Source: Lentisphaerota bacterium (GTDB lineage Bacteria > Verrucomicrobiota > Kiritimatiellia > RFP12 > JAAYLN01). Taken from it: DNA of 6,519 nt. The translations under genes were made by a program, and so were the position numbers. The notes beneath the pieces were generated by a model. The model saw nothing but the letters and a program-made list of their open reading frames with translations, made no database searches and was not told where the DNA came from. Positions 1-5,682 of the stretch are shown piece after piece; within the stretch, counting starts at the first letter, position 1; each line of letters opens with the position of its first letter. The stretch covers positions 1-6,519 of the forward strand of contig JAAYZJ010000396.1 in the NCBI GenBank assembly GCA_012514915.1. The letters run 5' to 3'.

Positions 1-40
1 ACTTGGATAGATGCGTCTTCGCCTCGTTGATGTTGATCAT
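1..40 (-). CDS. Phd/YefM-type antitoxin, N-terminal fragment (runs off the left edge)
   Basis: Only the first 13 codons lie in the window. The minus strand reads MININ-EAKTHLSK from ATG at 40, matching the N-terminal pattern of Phd/YefM/VapB-type antitoxins (INIHEAKTHLS). In that family this end forms the DNA-binding fold that represses the antitoxin's own promoter, and the C-terminus neutralises a toxin, usually encoded just downstream (here beyond position 1). ATG 40 is chosen because GAAGG at 46-50 sits 5 nt upstream. In-frame ATGs at 52 and 58 would add MKAT or MVMKAT, but the predicted transcript start is near 53, so they would be leaderless or untranscribed. With so few residues the family call rests on one motif, backed by the very strong promoter just upstream, which is typical of such modules. 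The toxin cannot be seen. Confidence 0.6.
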   Translation of the reverse strand, partial: MININEAKTHLSK

Positions 41-59
41 GGTTGCCTTCATGACCATG

Positions 60-88
60 AATATAGTCTGATGGCGCGCGGCTGTCAA
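60..88 (-). promoter_or_regulatory. Near-consensus sigma-70 promoter for the antitoxin gene
   Basis: On the minus strand a perfect -35 box TTGACA (83-88) is followed by a 17-nt spacer and a -10 box TATATT (60-65, 5 of 6 consensus bases). Transcription should start near 53, giving a leader of about 13 nt before the ATG at 40. The local AT-rich patch stands out from the GC-rich surroundings. The TGA stop of the upstream gene fragment (85-87) lies inside the -35 box, so fragment and promoter abut exactly. Autorepression by the antitoxin would be expected from the family but is not visible in the sequence. Confidence 0.8.
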
Positions 89-480
89 GGGGCGCGGAGA
101 CCCGTCAACGGCGGGAACCAGCGCAGTTGGTCGGTCTCCCGGCCGATGCCCGTCCGTCCGCAGCGGCGCACCAGAGCCTTGTAGAAACGATCCGTGGCTT
201 GCGGATCGCGATTCTTGAGCCACGTTCCGGCCTCGCACAAGACGCGCGCCGTCCCGATGTCGTTGTCCGGCATGAGCCGGGCCGCCGCCCTACCTTTGCG
301 GAGCAAGACCTGCGTATGCTGATGGGATAGGCCGATCAAGCCGCGCTCGCGGCAGCGAGCCCCCAACTGGTGGGGCGAAGGCGTCCCCGCCGAGCCGCAG
401 TCGCAGGCTTGCGGCTGCAAGCCATTTCGACGCAGGTGGCGGGAAAAAACGCGCATGGAAACCATCCGCGCCAAGGCGCG
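85..480 (-). pseudogene. C-terminal fragment of a TPR-like protein (probable gene remnant)
   Basis: This open frame of about 132 codons on the minus strand has no convincing start: it opens just after an in-frame TGA at 481-483, with another TGA at 526-528, and the TTG at 474 has no clear ribosome binding site. The C-terminal half looks truly coding. Residues such as ARVLCEAGTWLKNRDPQA and DRFYKALVRRCG have the alternating small/aromatic pattern of a tetratricopeptide helix pair, and the frame ends shortly after RWFPPL. The N-terminal half (CDCGSAGTPSPHQLGARC) is less protein-like. The simplest reading is the surviving 3' end of a larger TPR-containing gene whose 5' part was lost when galE or the antitoxin module came to lie beside it. 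A short functional ORF cannot be excluded. The TPR assignment is by eye. Confidence 0.45.
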
Positions 481-498
481 TCAGGACAAGCCGCGCGC

Positions 499-551
499 AA
501 AAAATGCCCATCTCTCGATGTACTGTCATCGCTTCCCGAAGCGTCTGGGCA
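499..551 (-). terminator. Multi-hairpin segment with T run, possible terminator of the skp-lpxD-galE operon
   Basis: The segment begins 28 nt after the galE stop. An outer 6-bp stem pairs TGCCCA (505-510) with TGGGCA (546-551). Inside it are two small hairpins: CGATG/CATCG (516-520 with 527-531, loop TACTGT) and CGCTT/AAGCG (530-534 with 539-543, loop CCCG), which share two bases. On the minus strand the outer stem is followed directly by six T residues (504-499), as in an intrinsic terminator. The outer stem is short and the loop long, so this is not a textbook terminator. It could instead be a small repeat or the footprint of an element. Confidence 0.35.
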
Positions 552-579
552 AAAACGGCGGTGAACGGTGAGCGTCCGG

Positions 580-1545
580 CTAGTAGCCGCGCGGGTGCGC
601 CTGGTGCCAGCGCCAGGCGGTGGCGACGATGTCGTCGATCTCTGTGTACCGCGGCTGCCAGCCGAGCGTCTGGCCGGCGAGCGCGGCGCGGGCGACCAGC
701 CGCCCGGGATCGCCCGGTCGGCGCGGCGAGACGATCGCCGGGATCGCGTGGCCGGTGACGCGGCGGCAGGCCTCGACGACTTCCTTGACGGAGAAGCCGC
801 GTCCGGTGCCCAGGTTCATCGCGCCGGTCGCCCCGCGTTCGAGGGCCTGCAGGTGGGCCTCGGCGAGGTCGACGACATGGACGTAGTCGCGGATGCACGA
901 ACCGTCGGGTGTGTCGTAGTCGTCGCCGAAGATCTTGATGGTGGGGTTTTGCCCAAGGGCGACGCGCAGCACGAGGGGGATCAGATGGGTCTCGTCGGCA
1001 TGATCCTCGCCCAGCGTCTCCGTCGCGCCGCAGGCGTTGAAATAGCGGAGTGCGACGGTGCGGAAGCCGTGGATCTGGCCATACCAGTGGAGCATCTTCT
1101 CGAAGGTGAGCTTGGATTCGCCGTAGGGATTGGTCGGCGCTTGGGGGGTGGTCTCGACGATGTCGTCGGTGCCCGGCTCGCCATAGGTCGCGCAGCTCGA
1201 CGAGAAGACGAGCTGTCGCACGCCGGCGCCCCGCATGGCCTCGAGCAGGTTGAGGCCGCCGGCCACGTTGTTGGCGAAGTAGATCTCCGGCCGCCGCATC
1301 GACTCGCCGACGAGGGCATAGGCGGCGAAGTGCATGACGGCGTCGGGACGGACCTCGCGGAGGGTCGCGGCGATCATGGCCGCGTCCCGGAGGTCGCCCA
1401 CGGTCAGCGGGATCCCCGGGGGCAGAGCTTCGCGGTGGCCGCGCTCGAGATTGTCGAAAACATGGACCTGATGCCCTGCCTGCAGCAGACGCGCGATCGT
1501 CACGCTGCCGATGTAGCCCGAACCGCCGGTGACCAGAATTTTCAT
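580..1545 (-). CDS. galE: UDP-glucose 4-epimerase
   Basis: This 321-residue protein of the extended short-chain dehydrogenase family interconverts UDP-glucose and UDP-galactose in the cytoplasm using tightly bound NAD, supplying galactose for surface polysaccharide. The NAD-binding glycine motif GGSGYIG is at residues 7-13 and the acidic turn DN at 31-32. The serine cluster SSSCATYG (115-122) precedes the catalytic pair Tyr141/Lys145 in PYGESK. Family signatures LRYFNACGA (166-174), a sugar-nucleotide loop around GSCIRDYVHV (215-224), NLGTG (244-248) and RRPGDPGRL (275-283) follow. The length is close to that of bacterial GalE (about 330-340) and the protein appears complete. Its ATG overlaps the lpxD stop as ATGA, so translation is probably coupled to lpxD. 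Another UDP-sugar 4-epimerase specificity (GalNAc or glucuronate) cannot be ruled out from sequence alone. The next gene downstream is only a remnant, so galE probably ends the operon. Confidence 0.95.
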   Translation of the reverse strand: MKILVTGGSGYIGSVTIARLLQAGHQVHVFDNLERGHREALPPGIPLTVGDLRDAAMIAATLREVRPDAVMHFAAYALVGESMRRPEIYFANNVAGGLNLLEAMRGAGVRQLVFSSSCATYGEPGTDDIVETTPQAPTNPYGESKLTFEKMLHWYGQIHGFRTVALRYFNACGATETLGEDHADETHLIPLVLRVALGQNPTIKIFGDDYDTPDGSCIRDYVHVVDLAEAHLQALERGATGAMNLGTGRGFSVKEVVEACRRVTGHAIPAIVSPRRPGDPGRLVARAALAGQTLGWQPRYTEIDDIVATAWRWHQAHPRGY

Positions 1546-2603
1546 GTTCCTGATGTTCCTTCGAGCGCCGCCAGCCGGGCTTCCAGCTCGGCCAGCCGGG
1601 ATCGGAGCTTGACGATCTGGCGCGGCGCCAGCGTCACGGCCGCCATTTCGCGCATCGAAGCGGCGGGCGAGCCGATCACATACTGTCCGTCCGGCACATC
1701 ACGCGCCACGCCCGCCTGGGGGCCGACCTGCGCGCCGTTGCCGACGGTCAGATGCCCCGACAAGCCGGCTTGCGCCCAGATCATCACGCCGGCGCCGATC
1801 CGGGTGCTCCCTGCGATCCCCGCCTGGGCAATGACGCCGCTGCAGTCGCCGATCCGCACGTTGTGCCCGATCTGCACGAGGTTGTCGATCTTGACATGGT
1901 TGCCGATGCGCGTCTCACCGAAGCGGGCGCGATCGATCGTCGCGTTGGCCCCGATCTCGACGTCGTGCCCGATGACGACGGTGCCAGTCTGGGGAATCTT
2001 GGCGACGCGCGGCAGGGCGCCAGGCTGCGGGGTGACGGTGTAGCCGAAGCCGTCGCTGCCGACGACCGCGCCGCAGTGGGCGATGAAACGGTCGCCGATC
2101 CGGACCCGCTCGCGGATCGAGACCTGCGGGTAGAGATGGCCGTGGCTGCCGATTGCGACATCCTCGCCGATGAAGCACTGCGCTTCGATCACCGTCTGGT
2201 CGCCGATCCGCGCCCGCGCCTCGATCACGCACCAGGGGCCGACATGCACGCCCTCGCCCAGCCGGGCGTCCGCGGCGATCACGGCGGTCGGATGAATGCC
2301 CGGGAGCCTTTTCGGGGGCGGCGGGGCGAAGAACTGGGCCGCCTCGGCGCAGGCCTTGTTGGGATCGGCGACGCGCAGCAGGGCGCGGGCCGGCGACGGA
2401 CCGCTCCAGTCCCGGCCGACGATCACGGCCGTCGCCGCCGTGGAAGCCATCTGCGCGGCGTAGCGCGAGCTCGTCAGAAAGGAGAGATCACCCGCCTGCG
2501 CCTCGTCGAGGGCGGCCAGGCGTGAAACCACGGCATCGCCCGCACCCTCGACCTCCGCGTCGAGCTGGGCGGCGAGCTGCGCAACCGTCCACGTCATGGA
2601 CAT
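1542..2603 (-). CDS. lpxD: UDP-3-O-(3-hydroxyacyl)glucosamine N-acyltransferase
   Basis: LpxD performs the third step of lipid A synthesis: it transfers a 3-hydroxyacyl chain from acyl carrier protein to the 2-amino group of UDP-3-O-acylglucosamine. The 353-residue protein has the family layout. An N-terminal uridine-binding domain (about 1-100) contains DLSFLTSSRYA at 39-49. A left-handed parallel beta-helix of hexapeptide repeats (about 104-312) includes VGSDGFGY at 181-188 and the catalytic histidine His247 in NLVQIGHNV. A C-terminal helix (about 325-348, rich in Leu, Arg and Glu) matches the trimer-forming tail. The ATG at 2603 is preferred: AGGAG at 2614-2618 lies 10 nt upstream, overlapping the end of skp. 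A second ATG two codons later (2597) would be 16 nt away. It lies 7 nt after skp and overlaps galE by 4 nt. The skp-lpxD order is the conserved one in many diderms. Confidence 0.97.
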   Translation of the reverse strand: MSMTWTVAQLAAQLDAEVEGAGDAVVSRLAALDEAQAGDLSFLTSSRYAAQMASTAATAVIVGRDWSGPSPARALLRVADPNKACAEAAQFFAPPPPKRLPGIHPTAVIAADARLGEGVHVGPWCVIEARARIGDQTVIEAQCFIGEDVAIGSHGHLYPQVSIRERVRIGDRFIAHCGAVVGSDGFGYTVTPQPGALPRVAKIPQTGTVVIGHDVEIGANATIDRARFGETRIGNHVKIDNLVQIGHNVRIGDCSGVIAQAGIAGSTRIGAGVMIWAQAGLSGHLTVGNGAQVGPQAGVARDVPDGQYVIGSPAASMREMAAVTLAPRQIVKLRSRLAELEARLAALEGTSGT

Positions 2604-2610
2604 CGCCGCG

Positions 2611-3210
2611 CTACTCCTGCACCGCCGCTTCGTCCGCCTTCGGCGGGGCGGGGCGGATCCCCATGAGGTTCATGATGTTGGTGGTGATGTTGAGCGCCGG
2701 GTTGGCGTACATGACGCCCGAGGCCGCGCCCAGCTTTTCGCCGGGCAGCTGCAGGACGAGATCGACCTGCTTGGCCTTGGCGTACGCGGCGACGGCCGCC
2801 TCGATTTCGGCCGTGGTCCGCTTGAGCATCCGGATCTCCTGCTCGGTCAGTTGGCGCTGCAGCGCGCGGACGGTCTCGGAGTATTCCCGCTCCGCCTCGA
2901 GCGCCTCGCCCCGCTTCTCCATCGCGTCTTCCTCGGCCCGTTTCTTGGCCTTCTCGCTCAGCGCGGGGTTCTGCACCTCCTTGACGGCCGCTTCAAAGGC
3001 CTTCCGGGTGGCCTCCACCCGGTCTTGTAACTGCTCCTTCTGGCCGGAGTACTCCTTGAGGGTCTGCTCCAGCAGTTTCTTGTCGGCGGTCGTGTTGGGA
3101 TGGAGACGGACCAGATCCTCCAGATCGACAACCGCGATGGCGGGTGACTGGGCCGTCGCGGCGCCGGCGAGGCAGGCAGCCGCGAGAATCACTGGCAGAC
3201 AAGTGCGCAT
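2611..3210 (-). CDS. skp: Skp/OmpH-family periplasmic chaperone
   Basis: This 199-residue protein starts with a signal peptide (residues 1-20: Arg2, a hydrophobic stretch, then Ala-Thr-Ala before Gln21), placing it in the periplasm. There, Skp trimers hold unfolded outer-membrane proteins on the way to the Bam complex. The mature part opens with the family strand AIAVVDLEDLV (24-34), continues into long charged helices (about 41-148, dense in Glu, Lys, Gln and Arg) that form the tentacles, and ends with strand LVLQL and the family motif YANPALNITTNIM (168-180). Start choice: ATG 3210 has AGGAG at 3217-3221, 6 nt upstream, and is followed directly by the signal peptide. The frame stays open to 3444, but that extension crosses the promoter and a repeat array. 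This is the first gene of the skp-lpxD-galE operon; bamA, often just upstream, is absent here. Confidence 0.92.
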   Translation of the reverse strand: MRTCLPVILAAACLAGAATAQSPAIAVVDLEDLVRLHPNTTADKKLLEQTLKEYSGQKEQLQDRVEATRKAFEAAVKEVQNPALSEKAKKRAEEDAMEKRGEALEAEREYSETVRALQRQLTEQEIRMLKRTTAEIEAAVAAYAKAKQVDLVLQLPGEKLGAASGVMYANPALNITTNIMNLMGIRPAPPKADEAAVQE

Positions 3211-3216
3211 GGGGTA

Positions 3217-3221
3217 CTCCT
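3217..3221 (-). promoter_or_regulatory. Ribosome binding site that fixes the skp start
   Basis: The minus strand reads CTCAGGAG over 3217-3224, with AGGAG 6 nt before the ATG at 3210. This strong match to the 16S rRNA tail, together with the signal peptide that follows, decides the start against the longer open frame reaching 3444. Confidence 0.85.
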
Positions 3222-3225
3222 GAGA

Positions 3226-3239
3226 ATTCGTGAACGAAT
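3226..3239. promoter_or_regulatory. 14-bp palindrome in the skp leader, possible operator
   Basis: ATTCGT-GA-ACGAAT is a perfect inverted repeat with 6-bp arms and a 2-bp centre. It lies directly upstream of the skp ribosome binding site and about 10 bp downstream of the candidate -10 box at 3248-3253. Position and symmetry suit binding by a dimeric repressor, or a small RNA hairpin next to the ribosome binding site. No regulator is identified. Confidence 0.35.
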
Positions 3240-3247
3240 GACATTTG

Positions 3248-3276
3248 ATTGTGACAGGTGTGGCGGCAGTAGACAA
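3248..3276 (-). promoter_or_regulatory. Candidate promoter of the skp-lpxD-galE operon
   Basis: The minus strand has a -35-like TTGTCT (3271-3276, 4 of 6), a 17-nt spacer and a -10-like CACAAT (3248-3253, 4 of 6), preceded by TG at the extended -10 position. Transcription would start near 3241, just before the palindrome and the skp ribosome binding site. The matches are moderate; the case rests on spacing, position and the AT-rich patch. Confidence 0.45.
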
Positions 3277-3305
3277 GCCAGAAACGGGACAACCAAAGGG
3301 GATGG

Positions 3306-3385
3306 CCGGTACTGCCGCGACTGCCGGTACGACCGGTACGGCCGGGGGTGCCGGGAGTTCCGGCGTGCCGGCGGCACCGGCGCGT
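3306..3385. repeat. Array of about nine degenerate 9-bp units between divergent promoters
   Basis: Nearly every unit begins CCGG and has a 9-bp period: CCGGTACTG, CCGCGACTG, CCGGTACGA, CCGGTACGG, CCGGGGGTG, CCGGGAGTT, then an 8-bp CCGGCGTG, then CCGGCGGCA and CCGGCGCGT. Because 9 is a multiple of 3, all frames stay open and spell low-complexity Gly-Thr-Ala, Pro-Ala-Val or Gly-Thr-Pro repeats, which explains the false extensions of both flanking genes. The array sits between the -35 boxes of the two divergent promoters (3276 and 3404). Its function is unknown; it could be a slippage-prone spacer, a repeated binding site or simply a decayed minisatellite. Confidence 0.75.
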
Positions 3386-3403
3386 GACGCACCGGAGCCC
3401 CGC

Positions 3404-3432
3404 TTGCCAGCCGGCAGGCCAATGCGTAAGAT
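3404..3432 (+). promoter_or_regulatory. Promoter of the beta-propeller gene
   Basis: TTGCCA (3404-3409, 5 of 6 to the -35 consensus) and TAAGAT (3427-3432, 4 of 6 to the -10) are separated by exactly 17 nt. Transcription would begin near 3439-3440, leaving a leader of about 36 nt that contains the AGGAG ribosome binding site at 3464. This fits the ATG at 3476 and argues against translation from further upstream. Confidence 0.55.
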
Positions 3433-3463
3433 GAGCGTCCTCACGACCCTTGGTCAACACCCC

Positions 3464-3468
3464 AGGAG
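3464..3468 (+). promoter_or_regulatory. Ribosome binding site that fixes the start of the beta-propeller gene
   Basis: AGGAG lies 7 nt upstream of the ATG at 3476. In-frame ATGs upstream (for example 3422 and 3434) lack such a site, and the first overlaps the promoter, so this decides the start within a frame that is open from 3245. Confidence 0.8.
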
Positions 3469-3475
3469 CCCCATC

Positions 3476-5545
3476 ATGTCAGCAGCCGCACGGCAGCACC
3501 GGTTCTCCATGTTCTCGGAAGACTACTTCCAGACGATCAACCAGACGGGCGTGCGCCAGCGCATCGGCCTGGCCGGACTGGCCTACAGCGGCTGCTGGGA
3601 CACGCGGCTCAATCCTGAAGACGGCGTCCTCTACTACGCGCCGTCGTCCGCGACGGGCCACGCCGAGCATACCCGTCTGGTGGCGTACGACTACGACTCG
3701 GACACGGCGAAAATCTGCTTCAAGGCGGAGGAGCTGGTGCTGCCGACGCGGCGCCAGTTCCCCGTCACCAAGCTCCACGAGTCGCTGATCATCCTCCCCG
3801 ACGGGCGCATCTTCGCGACCACGCACTCGACCGACCGCTCGCCCGACCACCCCGAGTGGATGCCGTTCGCCCACTACACGCACGTCTGGGAGGGCTGGCC
3901 GGGATCGAGCATGCTCTGCTACGATCCGCAAACCGGCCACACGGAGAACTGGGGCGTCCCGGTGCCGCGGGAATCGATCTACGGCGCGACGTACGACGCG
4001 AAGCACAACGCCATCTACATGATCGGCTTCATGCGCGGGCATCTGTACCGCTTTTCGCTCGACACGCGGCGGGTGCGGGATCTCGGCAAGGTGGCCGAGC
4101 TCTTCTGCTACCGGCTGCACGTCGGCCCCGACCAGCACATCTACGGCTGCACCAAGTCGGGCTACCTCTGGCGTGTCAACGTCGACACCGAGCAGATCGA
4201 GGATTTGAACTGGCGGGTTCCCGAGTATCCCGGCAACTACTGCAACAACACCTGGTACCGGTACATGTCGTGCGCGCACAACATCGATGAGCACACCTTT
4301 GTTTTCTCGCCGTTCTGCGCCGACGAGTTCTTCGCCTTCGACACGCGTTCGCGCACCGTCGCGCCCATCGGCCGGCGGGCGCCCTTCGACGACGCCGTCG
4401 CCGAGATGCCCACGACGATGGGCGTGAATGAATTCGCCGTCGACAAGGAGGGGGTTCTCTGGTATCCCCTCGACCTATACCACTTCCAGAAGCCCGCCGA
4501 CGACTACCGGACCTACTGCCTGCCCGACTACCTGATGCGCTGGGACTACCTCCACGGGAAGGAGCCCGAGTGTCTGGGGGCGATCGGCACGCCGGGCGGC
4601 CTGCACGGGCAGACGTCGGCCTGCGCGATCGACCGGGCGCGCGACCGGATGTTCCTGGTGGAGGGCGGGGGGCCCGCCGGACCCCTGAGCGTGCTGGCGA
4701 TCGACCTGGCCGCCTTCCGCCCCGCGCGGCTGACCCCGGGGCCGGTCGCCACCGACACGCGCTTCTACCCCAAGCCGATGACGCCCGAGCAGATCGCGGC
4801 CTACCGCAAACGGGGCAAGGCGATCGAGGAGGTCACGCACAGCAACCCCTTCAACGCCTTCCCTATCGAGGACGTCACCCCCATCCGCCTCTGGCGCCAG
4901 GTGCCGCACGCCCACATCGAGGACTCCCGGGTCATCGGCCTCGTCTGGGACAACGACCAGGTGCTGCACGGCCTCTGCGGCGAGACGACGCGCTGCGCCG
5001 CGGCGATCCGGGACGGGCGGGTCGAGCGGTTCCAGCCGCTCGACGCCTGCGATCCGGCCTACCGCGAGTGGCTGCTCGACGCCTGCGACCCGGCCCGCCG
5101 CCCCCTGCCCGTCGACCTGCCGGCGCTGCCGCACGTCGCCGGACGCCAGTACCGCGCCCAGGCAAGCGCCGTGGCCGACTGGAACGGCGGCCGCCGGATC
5201 GTCGGGACGCGGGACGGGCTACTGGCGATCGTCCATGGCGACGCCGTCTTCGCCCTCGGCAACGCGGCGCCGCACGGGCCGGTGCGCGCCCTGCATGTGA
5301 ACGCGGCGCGGACCCGCCTCTGGGGCACGGCCGGCGATGACGAGGATCTGGGGATGGTCTTCTACTACGACGATACGGTGGGGCTGCGCCAGCTCGGCTT
5401 CCTGATCTACAACATCCACGGCTACTTCGACGGACCGTCGGCCAGCAACATCCTCTCCGCCATCGCTGTCAGCCCCGACGAGCGCTTCGCGGCCGTCGGC
5501 GGCGCCGACCGCATCGGCGCGATTCACATCGCCCGGTTGGCCTAG
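3476..5545 (+). CDS. Uncharacterised beta-propeller-like protein, 689 residues
   Basis: The enzyme family is not recognised. The N-terminal two-thirds repeats a blade-like pattern: a hydrophobic strand ending in an aromatic-Asp turn, then a strand rising to Leu/Ile-Gly. Examples are LVAYDYDSDTAKI (68-80), MLCYDPQTGHTENWG (146-160), LYRFSLDTRRVRDLG (190-204), LWRVNVDTEQIEDL (231-244), FFAFDTRSRTVAPIG (285-299) and LMRWDYLHG (353-361). Spacing of about 40-50 residues implies six or seven blades. After a charged linker (about 430-480), more blade-like segments occupy 485-689, including a last AIAVSPDERFAAVGG (662-676), perhaps a second propeller. There is no signal peptide or membrane segment, and the roughly 15 scattered cysteines favour the cytoplasm. 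Aromatic and polar clusters (HYTHVWEGW 133-141; NYCNNTWYRYMSCAHN 254-269) may form a binding site. It is transcribed alone, divergent from skp and convergent with the epimerase gene. SMP-30-like, NHL-like or lyase activities are possible but unsupported. Confidence 0.85.
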   Translation: MSAAARQHRFSMFSEDYFQTINQTGVRQRIGLAGLAYSGCWDTRLNPEDGVLYYAPSSATGHAEHTRLVAYDYDSDTAKICFKAEELVLPTRRQFPVTKLHESLIILPDGRIFATTHSTDRSPDHPEWMPFAHYTHVWEGWPGSSMLCYDPQTGHTENWGVPVPRESIYGATYDAKHNAIYMIGFMRGHLYRFSLDTRRVRDLGKVAELFCYRLHVGPDQHIYGCTKSGYLWRVNVDTEQIEDLNWRVPEYPGNYCNNTWYRYMSCAHNIDEHTFVFSPFCADEFFAFDTRSRTVAPIGRRAPFDDAVAEMPTTMGVNEFAVDKEGVLWYPLDLYHFQKPADDYRTYCLPDYLMRWDYLHGKEPECLGAIGTPGGLHGQTSACAIDRARDRMFLVEGGGPAGPLSVLAIDLAAFRPARLTPGPVATDTRFYPKPMTPEQIAAYRKRGKAIEEVTHSNPFNAFPIEDVTPIRLWRQVPHAHIEDSRVIGLVWDNDQVLHGLCGETTRCAAAIRDGRVERFQPLDACDPAYREWLLDACDPARRPLPVDLPALPHVAGRQYRAQASAVADWNGGRRIVGTRDGLLAIVHGDAVFALGNAAPHGPVRALHVNAARTRLWGTAGDDEDLGMVFYYDDTVGLRQLGFLIYNIHGYFDGPSASNILSAIAVSPDERFAAVGGADRIGAIHIARLA

Positions 5546-5585
5546 CCCCCTTCGTGCGCTTCGTGGTGAAGAGTTGAGCGTTCGG

Positions 5586-5633
5586 CGTTCAGCGTTCTTT
5601 TACGCGGACAGGTGACGAGGAGAACGCTGAACG
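5586..5633. terminator. 13-bp perfect inverted repeat, possible bidirectional terminator
   Basis: CGTTCAGCGTTCT (5586-5598) is the exact reverse complement of AGAACGCTGAACG (5621-5633), enclosing a 22-nt loop. The stem can be extended outwards by two G-U pairs in RNA. It lies 40 nt after the stop of the propeller gene and 30 nt after the stop of the convergent epimerase gene, so it could end transcription from both sides. No uninterrupted T run follows on the plus strand (TTTAA at 5634-5638), so efficiency as an intrinsic terminator is uncertain. Confidence 0.5.
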
Positions 5634-5640
5634 TTTAACC

Positions 5641-5682
5641 CCGAACTTTAGAACTCCCGAACTTTAGAACTCCCGAACTTTA
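5641..5682. repeat. 16-bp tandem repeat, 2.6 copies
   Basis: CCGAACTTTAGAACTC occurs perfectly at 5641-5656 and 5657-5672, then a partial copy CCGAACTTTA at 5673-5682. Copies are contiguous and identical, so this is recent tandem duplication and not a spaced array. The TAA stop of the epimerase gene (5664-5666 on the minus strand) lies in the second copy. Confidence 0.9.

Noticed and set aside
467..480. Inverted repeat CGCGCC-AA-GGCGCG
   Set aside because: Short GC-only palindromes arise easily at this base composition; no T run follows and nothing links it to a site.
552..579. Simple intrinsic terminator directly after galE at the TTTTT near 551-555
   Set aside because: The sequence before this T run (minus strand) has no self-complementary stem; the better candidate is the fold at 499-551.
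290..898. 202-codon minus-strand frame overlapping the galE end and the gene remnant
   Set aside because: It overlaps confident galE coding sequence in another frame, is dominated by Arg/Ala/Pro/Gly, and shows no domain.
568..2043. 491-codon open frame on the plus strand, antisense to galE and lpxD
   Set aside because: Long antisense frames are expected in GC-rich genes; the sequence is Asp/Ala/Arg-rich with no motif, and both genes beneath it are unambiguous.
3171..3210. Skp as a lipoprotein (Cys13 in the signal peptide)
   Set aside because: The residue at -3 is Ala and the lipobox is poor, while Ala-Thr-Ala before Gln21 is a good signal peptidase I site.
3211..3444. 78-codon N-terminal extension of Skp
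   Set aside because: It would bury the signal peptide and run through the promoter and repeat array; the RBS and signal peptide support ATG 3210.
3245..3475. In-frame N-terminal extension of the propeller protein, with a collagen-like Gly-X-Y stretch
   Set aside because: It is translated from the 9-bp repeat array and crosses the promoter; AGGAG plus ATG at 3476 gives a better start.
3476..5545. Oligogalacturonate lyase or other named propeller enzyme
   Set aside because: The propeller pattern is visible, but the metal-binding His/Gln arrangement of that lyase could not be found, so no function is assigned.
5641..5682. CRISPR-like array
   Set aside because: Units are 16 bp, directly contiguous and without spacers, so this is a simple tandem repeat.
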